Shown here piece by piece: positions 10,495 to 18,199 of a stretch of 64,000 bases of DNA. Under the pieces are notes generated by a model that saw only the letters and a list, made by a program, of their open reading frames with translations, was not told the DNA's origin and made no database searches. The position numbers were made by a program, and so were the translations under genes. Source of the stretch: Saliniramus sp050485405 (lineage in GTDB: Bacteria > Pseudomonadota > Alphaproteobacteria > Rhizobiales > Beijerinckiaceae). The stretch covers positions 1-64,000 of the forward strand of contig JBJHBI010000011.1 in assembly GCA_050485405.1 (NCBI GenBank), in the 5' to 3' direction. Position 1 is the first letter of the stretch. Each line of letters starts with the position of its first letter.

Positions 10495-11823
10495 ATGGGT
10501 GAGGTCGAGAAGATGAAGACGCTGGTGGAGGCCGCGATCGCGGAACATTTCGCCGGCGTGAAGGCGACGCTGCCCGGTGATGCCGGTGCACGCGAGAGCG
10601 CCTTCGCCCGCTTCACCGAGGCCGGGCTGCCGCATCGGCGTGTCGAGGAGTGGAAGTACACGGACCTGCGCAACGCCATGCGCGAGGCGGCTCCGCTCGC
10701 ACCGGCCCTGTCGGATGACGATGCCGCCGTCGCGCTCGCCGCCGCGCCCTGGTTTTCCGGGATCGATGCGGTGCGCATCGGGATCGCGAACGGCCATGTC
10801 GTGGCGAGCGCCTCCGATATCGCGGACCTCCCCGAGGGCGTGACGCTGGAGACGCTCTCGGACGCGCTCGCGGCGGGCGGTGCTGGCCTCGACGGGCTCG
10901 GCGCCATCGCGGAAGCCGCCGACAACATCGCCTATGCGCTCAACAGCGCCTTCATGACGGATGGCGTGGTGATCCGCGTCGCACCCGGCGCGAAGGTCGA
11001 GTTGCCGCTGCATCTGCGTTTCGTCGTGACCGGCGACAGCGCCGTGGCGACGGCGACGCGCACGCTCGTCGTGGTCGGAAAGGGCGCCTCCGTGCGTCTT
11101 CTGGAGAGCCATGACAGCGACGACGGCGTGGCGCATCAGCCCAACAACGTGGTCGAGATCGTCGCCGGGGACGAGGCGCAGATCGAGCATTTCCGCATCG
11201 ACGGGCACGGTGAGGGGACGCTCGCGCTCTCCACGCTGACCGCGCATCTGGGCGCGCATGTGGCGTTTGATACGCTCAACATCGTCGCCCGCCCGGGCCT
11301 CGTGCGGCATCAGGTCTTCATGACCTTCGCCGGCGAGAATACGAAGGGCGCCGTGCGTGGCGCGACCATGATCACGGGCCGGCAGCATGCCGATACGACC
11401 CTGTTCGTGAAGCATGTCGCACCTCATTGCGAGAGCCGCGAGCTGTTCAAGACGGCGATCGACGGCGATGCCACCGGTGTCTTCCAGGGCCGGATCGCCG
11501 TGGCCCGCGAGGCGCAGAAGACCGACGGGCAGATGATGTCGGCCTCGGTGCTGCTCTCCGACGGCGCCACCATGAACAACAAGCCCGAGCTCGAAATCTT
11601 CGCCGATGACGTGCTCTGTGCTCATGGTGCCACCTGCGGTGCGCTCGACGACGATCTGCTCTTCTACCTGATGGCGCGCGGCATTCCGCGTCCGCAGGCC
11701 GAAGCGCTGCTGATCGAATCCTTCCTCGGCGAAGCCATCGAGGAAGCGACCGGCGAGGAAGACGAAGCCATGCACGAGGCCCTGATGGGCATCGCGCGCG
11801 ATTGGCTCGCCGCGCGCGGCTGA
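10495..11823 (+). CDS. sufD: Fe-S cluster assembly protein SufD
   Basis: This 442-residue SufD forms a heterodimer with SufB through the shared beta-helix core. The region KTDGQMMSASVLLSDGATMN and the C-terminal block LFYLMARGIPRPQAEALLIE are typical. The N-terminal half is less conserved, as usual for SufD, with RRVEEWKYTDL near residue 45. The ATG at 10495 is preferred because GGAGG (10480-10484) lies at a good distance; a GTG at 10489 overlapping the sufC stop is too close to that site. It sits between sufC and sufS. Confidence 0.95.
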   Translation: MGEVEKMKTLVEAAIAEHFAGVKATLPGDAGARESAFARFTEAGLPHRRVEEWKYTDLRNAMREAAPLAPALSDDDAAVALAAAPWFSGIDAVRIGIANGHVVASASDIADLPEGVTLETLSDALAAGGAGLDGLGAIAEAADNIAYALNSAFMTDGVVIRVAPGAKVELPLHLRFVVTGDSAVATATRTLVVVGKGASVRLLESHDSDDGVAHQPNNVVEIVAGDEAQIEHFRIDGHGEGTLALSTLTAHLGAHVAFDTLNIVARPGLVRHQVFMTFAGENTKGAVRGATMITGRQHADTTLFVKHVAPHCESRELFKTAIDGDATGVFQGRIAVAREAQKTDGQMMSASVLLSDGATMNNKPELEIFADDVLCAHGATCGALDDDLLFYLMARGIPRPQAEALLIESFLGEAIEEATGEEDEAMHEALMGIARDWLAARG

Positions 11824-11883
11824 GGCGCGTATCCTGCCGCCCGGCGCACGAGATGCCGGGCGGTGGCCAACAAGGAAGAGGCG

Positions 11884-13137
11884 ATGGACGTGAGCAAGAG
11901 CCCGCAGGCTTTCGATGTCGAGGCGATCCGCCGGGAATTTCCGATCCTGGCGCAGGAGGTCTACGGCAAGCCGCTGGTCTATCTCGACAACGCCGCCTCG
12001 GCCCAGAAGCCCCGCGCCGTGATCGAGCGCATGGTGCAGACGATGGAGACGGGCTATGCCAACGTCCATCGCGGCCTGCACTACATGGCCAATGTCGCGA
12101 CCGAGGGCTTCGAGCAGGCGCGCGAGACCTGCCGGGAATTCCTCAACGCCGAATCCGTCGACGAGATCGTCTTCACGCGCAATGCGACGGCGGCCTACAA
12201 TCTCGTCGCCAACGCGTTCGGCCAGATGGAAGGGCCCGAGGCGATCGGGGAGGGGGACGAGATTATCCTCTCGATCATGGAGCACCATTCCAACATCGTG
12301 CCCTGGCATTTCCTGCGCGAGCGCAAGGGCGCGGTGATCAAATGGGCGCCGGTCGACGATGACGGGAATTTCCTCTTCGAGGAATTCGAGAAGCTGTTCT
12401 CGCCGCGCACGAAAATGGTCGCGATCACGCAGATGTCGAACGCGCTCGGCACGATCACGCCGATGCGGCAGATCATCGATGCGGCGCATGCGCGCGGCGT
12501 GCCGGTGCTGGTCGACGGGGCGCAGAGCGCGGTGCACATGCATGTGGATGTGCGGGCGCTGGACGCCGATTTCTTCGTCTTCACCGGTCACAAGGTCTAT
12601 GGGCCGACGGGAATCGGCGTGCTCTATGGCAAGAAGGCATGGCTCGACAAGCTCGGCCCGTTCGAGGGTGGCGGCGAGATGATCTCGGAGGTGACGACCG
12701 AAACCGTCACCTACAACACGCCCCCGCATCGCTTCGAGGCGGGAACGCCGCCGATCATCGAGGCGATCGCCCTCGATACTGCTCTGCGCTTCATGATGAA
12801 TACCGGTCGCGACGCCATCGTCGCCCACGAGAACATGCTGCGCGACTATGCGCATGAGCGCCTGCGCGAGATGAACTCGCTGAAGATCATCGGCCAGGCG
12901 AAGGAGAAAGGCGCGATCATCTCCTTCGAGATGAAGGGCGCGCATGCCCATGACGTCGCCACCGTGATCGACCGCCACGGCGTCGCCGTGCGCGCGGGCA
13001 CCCATTGCGCGATGCCGCTGTTGAGCCGCTTCGGCGTCACCTCGACCTGCCGCGCGTCATTCGCCCTGTACAATACGCGCGAGGAGGTCGATAAACTCGT
13101 CGACGCCCTGCGCAAGGCGGAAACCCTGTTCGCCTGA
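11884..13137 (+). CDS. sufS: Cysteine desulfurase SufS (group II)
   Basis: This is a 417-residue PLP enzyme, the second desulfurase of the operon. The PLP lysine is K237 in TGHKVYGPTGIG, and the active cysteine is C375 in RAGTHCAMPLL, both diagnostic of group II SufS/CsdA enzymes that normally need a SufE or SufU partner to move the persulfide. Neither partner is encoded nearby. The ATG at 11884 follows AAGGAAGAGG at a proper distance; the open frame could also start at a GTG 21 bp upstream. It is separated from sufD by 60 bp and from sufT by 15 bp. Confidence 0.95.
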   Translation: MDVSKSPQAFDVEAIRREFPILAQEVYGKPLVYLDNAASAQKPRAVIERMVQTMETGYANVHRGLHYMANVATEGFEQARETCREFLNAESVDEIVFTRNATAAYNLVANAFGQMEGPEAIGEGDEIILSIMEHHSNIVPWHFLRERKGAVIKWAPVDDDGNFLFEEFEKLFSPRTKMVAITQMSNALGTITPMRQIIDAAHARGVPVLVDGAQSAVHMHVDVRALDADFFVFTGHKVYGPTGIGVLYGKKAWLDKLGPFEGGGEMISEVTTETVTYNTPPHRFEAGTPPIIEAIALDTALRFMMNTGRDAIVAHENMLRDYAHERLREMNSLKIIGQAKEKGAIISFEMKGAHAHDVATVIDRHGVAVRAGTHCAMPLLSRFGVTSTCRASFALYNTREEVDKLVDALRKAETLFA

Positions 13138-13152
13138 AAGGTCCAAAGAGCC

Positions 13153-13527
13153 ATGAGCACCGATACGCCGGAACCCAATGCCCCCTCGATCGACGCCAAA
13201 TCCGGCCTGCCGCCGGAGGAGATCGATCGGCTGACCGATGATATCGTGATGGCGCTGAAGTCGGTCTACGACCCGGAAATTCCCTCCGACATCTACGAGC
13301 TCGGCCTGATCTACCGCGTCGAGATCGACGATGACCGCAATGTCGCCATCGACATGACCCTGACCGCGCCGGGCTGCCCCGTCGCCGGCGAGATGCCGGG
13401 CTGGGTGGAGAATGCGGTGGCCGGGGTGCAGGGCGTGCAGAGCGTCACGGTCAACATGACCTTCGACCCGCCCTGGGACCAGAGCCGGATGTCGGACGAG
13501 GCCCGCGTCGCTCTCGACATGTGGTGA
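13153..13527 (+). CDS. sufT: SUF system assembly protein SufT (DUF59/MIP18 family)
   Basis: This 124-residue protein carries a single DUF59 (MIP18) domain, with the signature SVYDPEIPSDIYELGLIY and the reactive cysteine in TLTAPGCPVAGEMP. SufT proteins act in iron-sulfur cluster maturation or delivery under high demand. It is the last gene of the operon; no sufA-type carrier follows. A G/C-rich inverted repeat overlaps the convergent stop of the next gene and may end transcription. Confidence 0.93.
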   Translation: MSTDTPEPNAPSIDAKSGLPPEEIDRLTDDIVMALKSVYDPEIPSDIYELGLIYRVEIDDDRNVAIDMTLTAPGCPVAGEMPGWVENAVAGVQGVQSVTVNMTFDPPWDQSRMSDEARVALDMW

Positions 13528-13543
13528 GGGGCGGGGCTTCGCC

Positions 13544-14374
13544 TTATCGCCCCTGCCAGCGCGGCTCGCGCTTCTCGATGAAGGCGCCGATGCCTTCCTC
13601 TGCGTCACGCGCCATCATGTTCTCCGCCATCACCTTCGCCGCATAATCATAAGCCTCTTCCAGCCCCATCTCGCGTTGCGCGTAGAAAGCGCGTTTGCCG
13701 ATGGCGAGGGTGTGGCCGGATTTCGAGGCGATGATCGTCGCCATGGCCTGCGCCTCGGCCAACGCCTCGCCCTCGGGCGCGACGCGGTTGACGAGGCCGA
13801 AGCGGTGCGCCGTTTCCGCATCCGCGAGTTCGCCCAACAGCAGCATCTCCATGGCGTGCTTGTTGGAGAGATTGCGCGAGAGCGCCACCATCGGCGTCGA
13901 GCAGAACAGCCCGATATTCACCCCCGGCGTCGCAAAACGCGCCTTCGCCCCGGCCACGGCGAGATCGCAGCTCGCCACGAGCTGGCAGCCGGCGGCGGTG
14001 GCGACGCCCTCGACCGAGGCGATGACGGGCTGGGGCAGGGCGACGATCTTCTGCATCAGGGCCGAGCAACGCTGCATCAGATCGGCGAAATAGGCCGCCC
14101 CGCCATCGGCATCGGCGCGGCGCGCGGTCATCTCCTTGAGATGATGCCCGGCGCAGAAGGCCGGCCCCTCCGCCGTGATGATCACCGCGCGCAGGCTGCG
14201 ATCACCGGCGATGGAATCGAGCGTGTCGGAGAGCGCCGCGATCATCGCATCCGAGAGCGCGTTGCGCGAAGGTGGATGGTCCAGCGTGATGGTGGCGATG
14301 CCGTCCGCATCCGCGCGCCGCAGGGGAAGCGCGTCATGCGTGGCCGCCGATGCCGGTCGTTGCTCGAAACCCAT
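13544..14374 (-). CDS. Enoyl-CoA hydratase/isomerase family protein
   Basis: This 276-residue crotonase-fold protein has the oxyanion-hole segment AEGPAFCAGHHLKEM and the second backbone motif SVEGVATAAGCQLVASCDLA. It would hydrate or isomerise acyl-CoA intermediates in the cytoplasm. The usual pair of catalytic glutamates of true hydratases is not clearly present around these motifs, so the reaction is open. The start at 14374 has AGGAGGAGG directly upstream. The larger open frame upstream to 14665 overlaps the divergent gene and is not used. It is convergent with sufT. Confidence 0.87.
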   Translation of the reverse strand: MGFEQRPASAATHDALPLRRADADGIATITLDHPPSRNALSDAMIAALSDTLDSIAGDRSLRAVIITAEGPAFCAGHHLKEMTARRADADGGAAYFADLMQRCSALMQKIVALPQPVIASVEGVATAAGCQLVASCDLAVAGAKARFATPGVNIGLFCSTPMVALSRNLSNKHAMEMLLLGELADAETAHRFGLVNRVAPEGEALAEAQAMATIIASKSGHTLAIGKRAFYAQREMGLEEAYDYAAKVMAENMMARDAEEGIGAFIEKREPRWQGR

Positions 14375-14519
14375 ATGGCCTCCTCCTGATTGCTCGTCCG
14401 CTCTGCGCGGTTTCGTCTTGTCTCGGGCGCGCGCAGGCGTTCTGATCACCGTAGAGGAAACCGCCCGATACGCACGCAACGTCTTCGCACCACAGTGCCA
14501 AACGAGAGCCGAAACGACA

Positions 14520-14981
14520 ATGAGCAATGCATCCGCACCGCGCCCCCCGAAGATGAGCGCCGAGGAGATCACCGCCTTCCTCGACGACGAATTCCCGCAG
14601 ATCCATCTCGGCGGGCGCAGCTTCATCATCGAGGAAGTCGCGCCGATGGCCGCGCGCATGCGCATGCTCTACCACGAACGCCACATCCGCCCCGGCGGCA
14701 CCATCTCCGGCCCCGCCATGATGTCGCTGGCCGACCTCGCCCTCTACGTCGCCATCCTCGCCCAGCTCGGCCCCGTGGCCCTCGCCGTCACCACCAACCT
14801 CAACTTCAACTTCATGCGCAAACCCGCCCAACGCGACCTGATCGCCGAATGCAGGCTTCTGAAGCTGGGGCGGACGCTGGCGGTGGGGGATGTGGCGATA
14901 CGAACAGACGGGGAGGGGGACATGGTGTGCCACGCGACGGGGACTTATGCGATTCCGAAGGCGGGGTGGTCGGAGGGCTGA
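14520..14981 (+). CDS. PaaI-type hotdog-fold thioesterase
   Basis: This 153-residue single hotdog domain protein has RHIRPGGTISGPAMMSLADL, matching the PaaI/4HBT pattern of a Gly-rich loop followed by a central helix, and a beta strand NLNFNFMRKP. It probably hydrolyses an acyl-CoA thioester in the cytoplasm. The ATG at 14520 is where family similarity begins; an obvious ribosome binding site is lacking. It diverges from the enoyl-CoA hydratase, which suggests a common acyl-CoA context. A strong intrinsic terminator follows at 15035. Confidence 0.82.
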   Translation: MSNASAPRPPKMSAEEITAFLDDEFPQIHLGGRSFIIEEVAPMAARMRMLYHERHIRPGGTISGPAMMSLADLALYVAILAQLGPVALAVTTNLNFNFMRKPAQRDLIAECRLLKLGRTLAVGDVAIRTDGEGDMVCHATGTYAIPKAGWSEG

Positions 14982-14991
14982 CTCCTCAGTG

Positions 14992-15020
14992 TTGACAAAT
15001 GCATCTATTCTTTGTATCAA
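14992..15020 (+). promoter_or_regulatory. Strong sigma-70-like promoter
   Basis: TTGACA (14992-14997) is followed after exactly 17 bp by TATCAA (15015-15020). This is the best housekeeping promoter match in the window. A transcript would start near 15027 and meet an intrinsic terminator ending at 15080, so it would be only about 50 nt unless it reads through to rplM. The gap 14982-15368 otherwise holds short CCCC-TAC repeats and the rplM promoter. Confidence 0.5.
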
Positions 15021-15034
15021 AAGTTGCATTAGCT

Positions 15035-15080
15035 CCCCGTCGGACTTGGCTGGTAACAGTCCCCGGCGGGGTTTATTTTT
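15035..15080 (+). terminator. Intrinsic terminator
   Basis: CCCCGTC (15035-15041) pairs with GGCGGGG (15065-15071), and GGACT (15042-15046) with AGTCC (15058-15062), leaving a 2-nt bulge and an 11-nt loop. A TTTATTTTT tract follows at 15072-15080. It may end the thioesterase transcript, a short RNA from the promoter at 14992, or both. Confidence 0.8.
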
Positions 15081-15159
15081 GGGCGAGCCCAAAACGGAAG
15101 ACTTCCGCGCATTTCGGCGATGATCTGTCCAGCATGCGAAGTTCCTCGAACAATGCGGC

Positions 15160-15193
15160 ACCCCAATACCCCATAGCCCGGTACCCCGATACC
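15160..15193. repeat. Short degenerate CCCC-TAC tandem repeat
   Basis: The stretch contains four imperfect units of the form CCCCAATAC, CCCATAGC, CCGGTAC and CCCGATAC at about 8-9 bp period. It lies in the non-coding gap before rplM. No open frame around it resembles a known protein. Confidence 0.4.
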
Positions 15194-15253
15194 ACAACTC
15201 CAAACCCCTTGTTCATCAACTCTTCCAGCCGCATCAACATCCCCAAATAACCC

Positions 15254-15282
15254 TTGACGCGGCTCCGGACTGCGCATAAACA
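15254..15282 (+). promoter_or_regulatory. Probable promoter of rplM-rpsI
   Basis: TTGACG (15254-15259) is separated by 17 bp from TAAACA (15277-15282). This places the start near 15289 and gives an 80-nt leader before rplM. Confidence 0.5.
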
Positions 15283-15368
15283 CCGCGCATCGCCGCCGCG
15301 TTCGGGGTTTCCGGGCTGGCGGCTCTTCGTTTGGAACGGGGTTTTTGCCCCTTGAGGGATACAGCGCA

Positions 15369-15830
15369 ATGAAAACGTTTTCGCTGAAGCCCGCCGATGT
15401 CGAGAAGAAGTGGGTCATCATCGACGCGGAGGGCCTCGTCGTGGGTCGTCTCGCATCGGTCGTGGCGAAGCGCCTTCGCGGCAAGCACAAGGCGAGCTAC
15501 ACGCCGCACGTCGATTGCGGTGACAATGTCATCGTGATCAACGCCGACAAGGTGGTCTTCACGGGCCGCAAGCGCGACCAGAAGGTCTACTACCACCACA
15601 CCGGCCATCCGGGCGGCATCAAGGCCCGCACGGCGAAGACGATCCTCGAGGGTCGTTTCCCCGAGCGCGTGGTCGAGAAGGCCGTCGAGCGCATGCTGCC
15701 GCGCGGTCCGCTCTTCCGCAAGATCCTCGGCAACCTGCGCGTCTATCCGGGCACCGAGCATCCCCATGAGGCGCAGCAGCCGGAAGTGCTCGACGTCGCT
15801 TCCCTGAACGCCAAGAACCGGAGGCTCTGA
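15369..15830 (+). CDS. rplM: 50S ribosomal protein L13
   Basis: This 153-residue L13 is one of the early assembly proteins of the large subunit. Diagnostic segments are KKWVIIDAEGLVVGRLAS near the start, GDNVIVINADKVVFTGRK, and RMLPRGPLFRKILGNLRVYP. The ATG at 15369 is preceded by GAGGGA. The C-terminal extension with NAKNRRL is typical of alphaproteobacteria. It is followed by rpsI after 2 bp, the conserved arrangement. Confidence 0.98.
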   Translation: MKTFSLKPADVEKKWVIIDAEGLVVGRLASVVAKRLRGKHKASYTPHVDCGDNVIVINADKVVFTGRKRDQKVYYHHTGHPGGIKARTAKTILEGRFPERVVEKAVERMLPRGPLFRKILGNLRVYPGTEHPHEAQQPEVLDVASLNAKNRRL

Positions 15831-15832
15831 TC

Positions 15833-16306
15833 ATGGCCACTCTTCAGTCCCTCTCCGATCTCGGTCAGCAGGAGCAGGCTCCGGTCGAAGCGCCGGTGCA
15901 TGTCCAGAAGCTCGACGCCAATGGCCGCGCCTATGCCACCGGCAAGCGCAAGGACGCCATCGCCCGCGTCTGGATCAAGCCGGGCGCCGGCAAGATCACC
16001 GTCAACGGTCGCGAGCTCGACGTGTACTTCGCTCGCCCCGTGCTGCGCATGATCCTGAACCAGCCGCTGCAGCTGACGAACCGTGTCGGCCAGTACGACA
16101 TTCAGGTCACCGTCACCGGTGGCGGCCTCTCCGGCCAGGCCGGCGCCGTGCGCCACGGCCTGTCGAAGGCGCTGACGCATTACGAGCCCGAGCTGCGCGC
16201 CATCCTCAAGAAGGAAGGCTTCCTCACGCGTGACTCGCGTGTCGTCGAGCGCAAGAAGTACGGTCGCGCCAAGGCCCGCCGTTCCTTCCAGTTCTCGAAG
16301 CGCTGA
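15833..16306 (+). CDS. rpsI: 30S ribosomal protein S9
   Basis: This 157-residue S9 contacts the P-site tRNA through its C-terminal basic tail, here ending KARRSFQFSKR. An N-terminal acidic extension of about 30 residues precedes the S9 core ATGKRKDAIARVWIKPG, as is common in alphaproteobacteria. The GGGLSGQAGAVRHGLSKAL segment is conserved. It is co-transcribed with rplM and followed by an intrinsic terminator at 16333. Confidence 0.98.
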   Translation: MATLQSLSDLGQQEQAPVEAPVHVQKLDANGRAYATGKRKDAIARVWIKPGAGKITVNGRELDVYFARPVLRMILNQPLQLTNRVGQYDIQVTVTGGGLSGQAGAVRHGLSKALTHYEPELRAILKKEGFLTRDSRVVERKKYGRAKARRSFQFSKR

Positions 16307-16332
16307 TCGCAAAGCGATCCACGCCGTCATCG

Positions 16333-16362
16333 AGGGTCGCGCTCTGCGCGGCCCTTTTGCTT
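16333..16362 (+). terminator. Intrinsic terminator of rplM-rpsI
   Basis: AGGGTCGCGC (16333-16342) pairs with GCGCGGCCCT (16346-16355) with one G-U pair and a 3-nt loop, followed by TTTGCTT. Confidence 0.75.
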
Positions 16363-16519
16363 GTGTGCAGGTGCCTTACGGGGCGTGCGGCATTGCATTT
16401 CGCCGCATAATCCGTCACAGGAATGCGCATGAATGGCGGGTTCGCGGCGCCGCATTGCGCATGCGCACTGCCCGCCGGCCCGACGCCCCGACCAGCAATC
16501 CGCGCCTTCGCGAGCCCGC

Positions 16520-18112
16520 ATGACCGAGCAGACCCGCCCCGACGATCCCGTTTCGATCCGTCGCACCTTCGCCATCATCTCGCACCCCGATGCGGGCAAG
16601 ACCACGCTGACCGAGAAGCTTCTGCTCTTCGGCGGCGCGATCCAGCTCGCCGGTGAGGTGAAGGCGAAGCGCAACCGCGTCAACACGCGCTCGGACTGGA
16701 TGAATATCGAGCGCCAGCGCGGCATTTCGGTCATGACCTCGGTGATGACCTTCGAATATGACGGGCGCGTCTTCAACCTGCTCGACACGCCGGGCCACGA
16801 GGACTTCTCGGAAGACACCTACCGCACCCTCACCGCCGTCGATTCCGCCATCATGGTGATCGATGCCGCCAAGGGTATCGAGGATCGCACGCGCAAGCTG
16901 TTCGAGGTCTGCCGCCTGCGCGACATCCCGATCGTCACCTTCATCAACAAAATGGACCGCGAGACGCGCGACCCGTTCGACCTGCTCGACGAGATCGAGA
17001 AGACGCTCGCCCTCGACACCGCGCCGGTGACCTGGCCGATCGGGCGCGGCAAGGATTTCGCCGGCACCTACAACCTCGCCCAGAACACGATCCGCCGCCT
17101 CGACGAGGAAGCCGAGGCGACGAAGGTCTCCGGCCCGGATGATCCGATCTTCGACGAATTGCTCTCGCAATATGATGTCCATGAGTGGCGCGAGGAGGTC
17201 GAACTCGCGCGCGAGGGCTTGCGCCCCTTCGATCTCGCCGCCTTCCGCGAGGGGCATCTGAGCCCGGTCTTCTTCGGCAGCGCGCTGCGCAATTTCGGCG
17301 TGCGCGATCTGATCGACTCGCTCGGCGCCGTCGCGCCGCCGCCACGCGCCCAGGAAGCCGAGGGGCGCACCGTCGAGGCAAACGAGCGCAAGATGACCGG
17401 CTTCATCTTCAAGATCCAGGCCAATATGGATCCCAACCACCGCGACCGCATCGCCTTCATGCGCGTGTGTTCCGGCAAGTTGACGCGCGGCATGAAGGCG
17501 AAGCTCGTGCGCACCGGCAAGCCGATCACGCTGTCGGCGCCGCAATTCTTCTTCGCCCAGGACCGCGCCATCGCCGACGAGGCCTATGCCGGCGACGTGG
17601 TCGGCATCCCCAATCACGGGACCTTGCGCATCGGCGATACGCTGAGCGAGGGCGAGGAGATCGTCTTCCGCGGCGTGCCTAGCTTCGCGCCGGAGATCAT
17701 GCGCCGCGTCAAGATCGGCGATGCGATGAAGCAGAAGAAGCTGCGCGAGGCGTTGCAGCAACTCGCGGAGGAGGGCGTCGTCCAGCTCTTCATTCCCTTC
17801 GACGGCTCCGGCGCCATCGTCGGCGTGGTCGGCGCGCTGCAGCTCGACGTTCTCAAGGAGCGGCTCGGGGCGGAATACAATCTGCCGATCGATTACGAGC
17901 CCGTTCGCTTCAGCCTGTGCCGCTGGGTGGAGGCGGATGATCGCGCCGAGCTCGACAAGTTCATGACCGCCAACACCTCGGCCATGGCCCATGATTTGGA
18001 CGGCGCGCCCGTCTTCATGGCGCCGTCACCGTTCTCGTTGCAATACGACGCCGAGCGCTGGCCGGCGATCCGCTTCACCGATGTGAAGGATTATCAGCGC
18101 AAGGCCGATTGA
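16520..18112 (+). CDS. prfC: Peptide chain release factor 3
   Basis: This 530-residue translational GTPase recycles RF1/RF2 from the ribosome after termination. The P loop is SHPDAGKTTLTEK, switch I contains RQRGISVMTSVMTF, the G3 motif is DTPGHEDF and the G4 motif is NKMDRETRDP. The RF3-specific C-terminal domain (QLDVLKERLGAEYN, then YEPVRFSLCRWVE) is complete. Length is practically that of the E. coli protein (529). The ATG at 16520 was chosen over an upstream in-frame start at 16433, which would add a non-conserved Arg-rich stretch. Confidence 0.97.
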   Translation: MTEQTRPDDPVSIRRTFAIISHPDAGKTTLTEKLLLFGGAIQLAGEVKAKRNRVNTRSDWMNIERQRGISVMTSVMTFEYDGRVFNLLDTPGHEDFSEDTYRTLTAVDSAIMVIDAAKGIEDRTRKLFEVCRLRDIPIVTFINKMDRETRDPFDLLDEIEKTLALDTAPVTWPIGRGKDFAGTYNLAQNTIRRLDEEAEATKVSGPDDPIFDELLSQYDVHEWREEVELAREGLRPFDLAAFREGHLSPVFFGSALRNFGVRDLIDSLGAVAPPPRAQEAEGRTVEANERKMTGFIFKIQANMDPNHRDRIAFMRVCSGKLTRGMKAKLVRTGKPITLSAPQFFFAQDRAIADEAYAGDVVGIPNHGTLRIGDTLSEGEEIVFRGVPSFAPEIMRRVKIGDAMKQKKLREALQQLAEEGVVQLFIPFDGSGAIVGVVGALQLDVLKERLGAEYNLPIDYEPVRFSLCRWVEADDRAELDKFMTANTSAMAHDLDGAPVFMAPSPFSLQYDAERWPAIRFTDVKDYQRKAD

Positions 18113-18199
18113 GCGCGGCCTACGTATGTTTCGCGATGGCGGGCGGATGGTGCGGATGCCACAAGGGTAGCCGACGCAACCCACTCGCCCTTCGCCCCC

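Noticed and set aside
10468..13005. An 845-codon open frame antisense to sufD and sufS
   Set aside because: Both plus-strand genes are secure by motif; the antisense translation is His/Arg/Asp-rich nonsense.
15073..15369. A 98-codon minus-strand frame before rplM
   Set aside because: It includes the terminator region and promoter of rplM, has no family similarity and no ribosome binding site.
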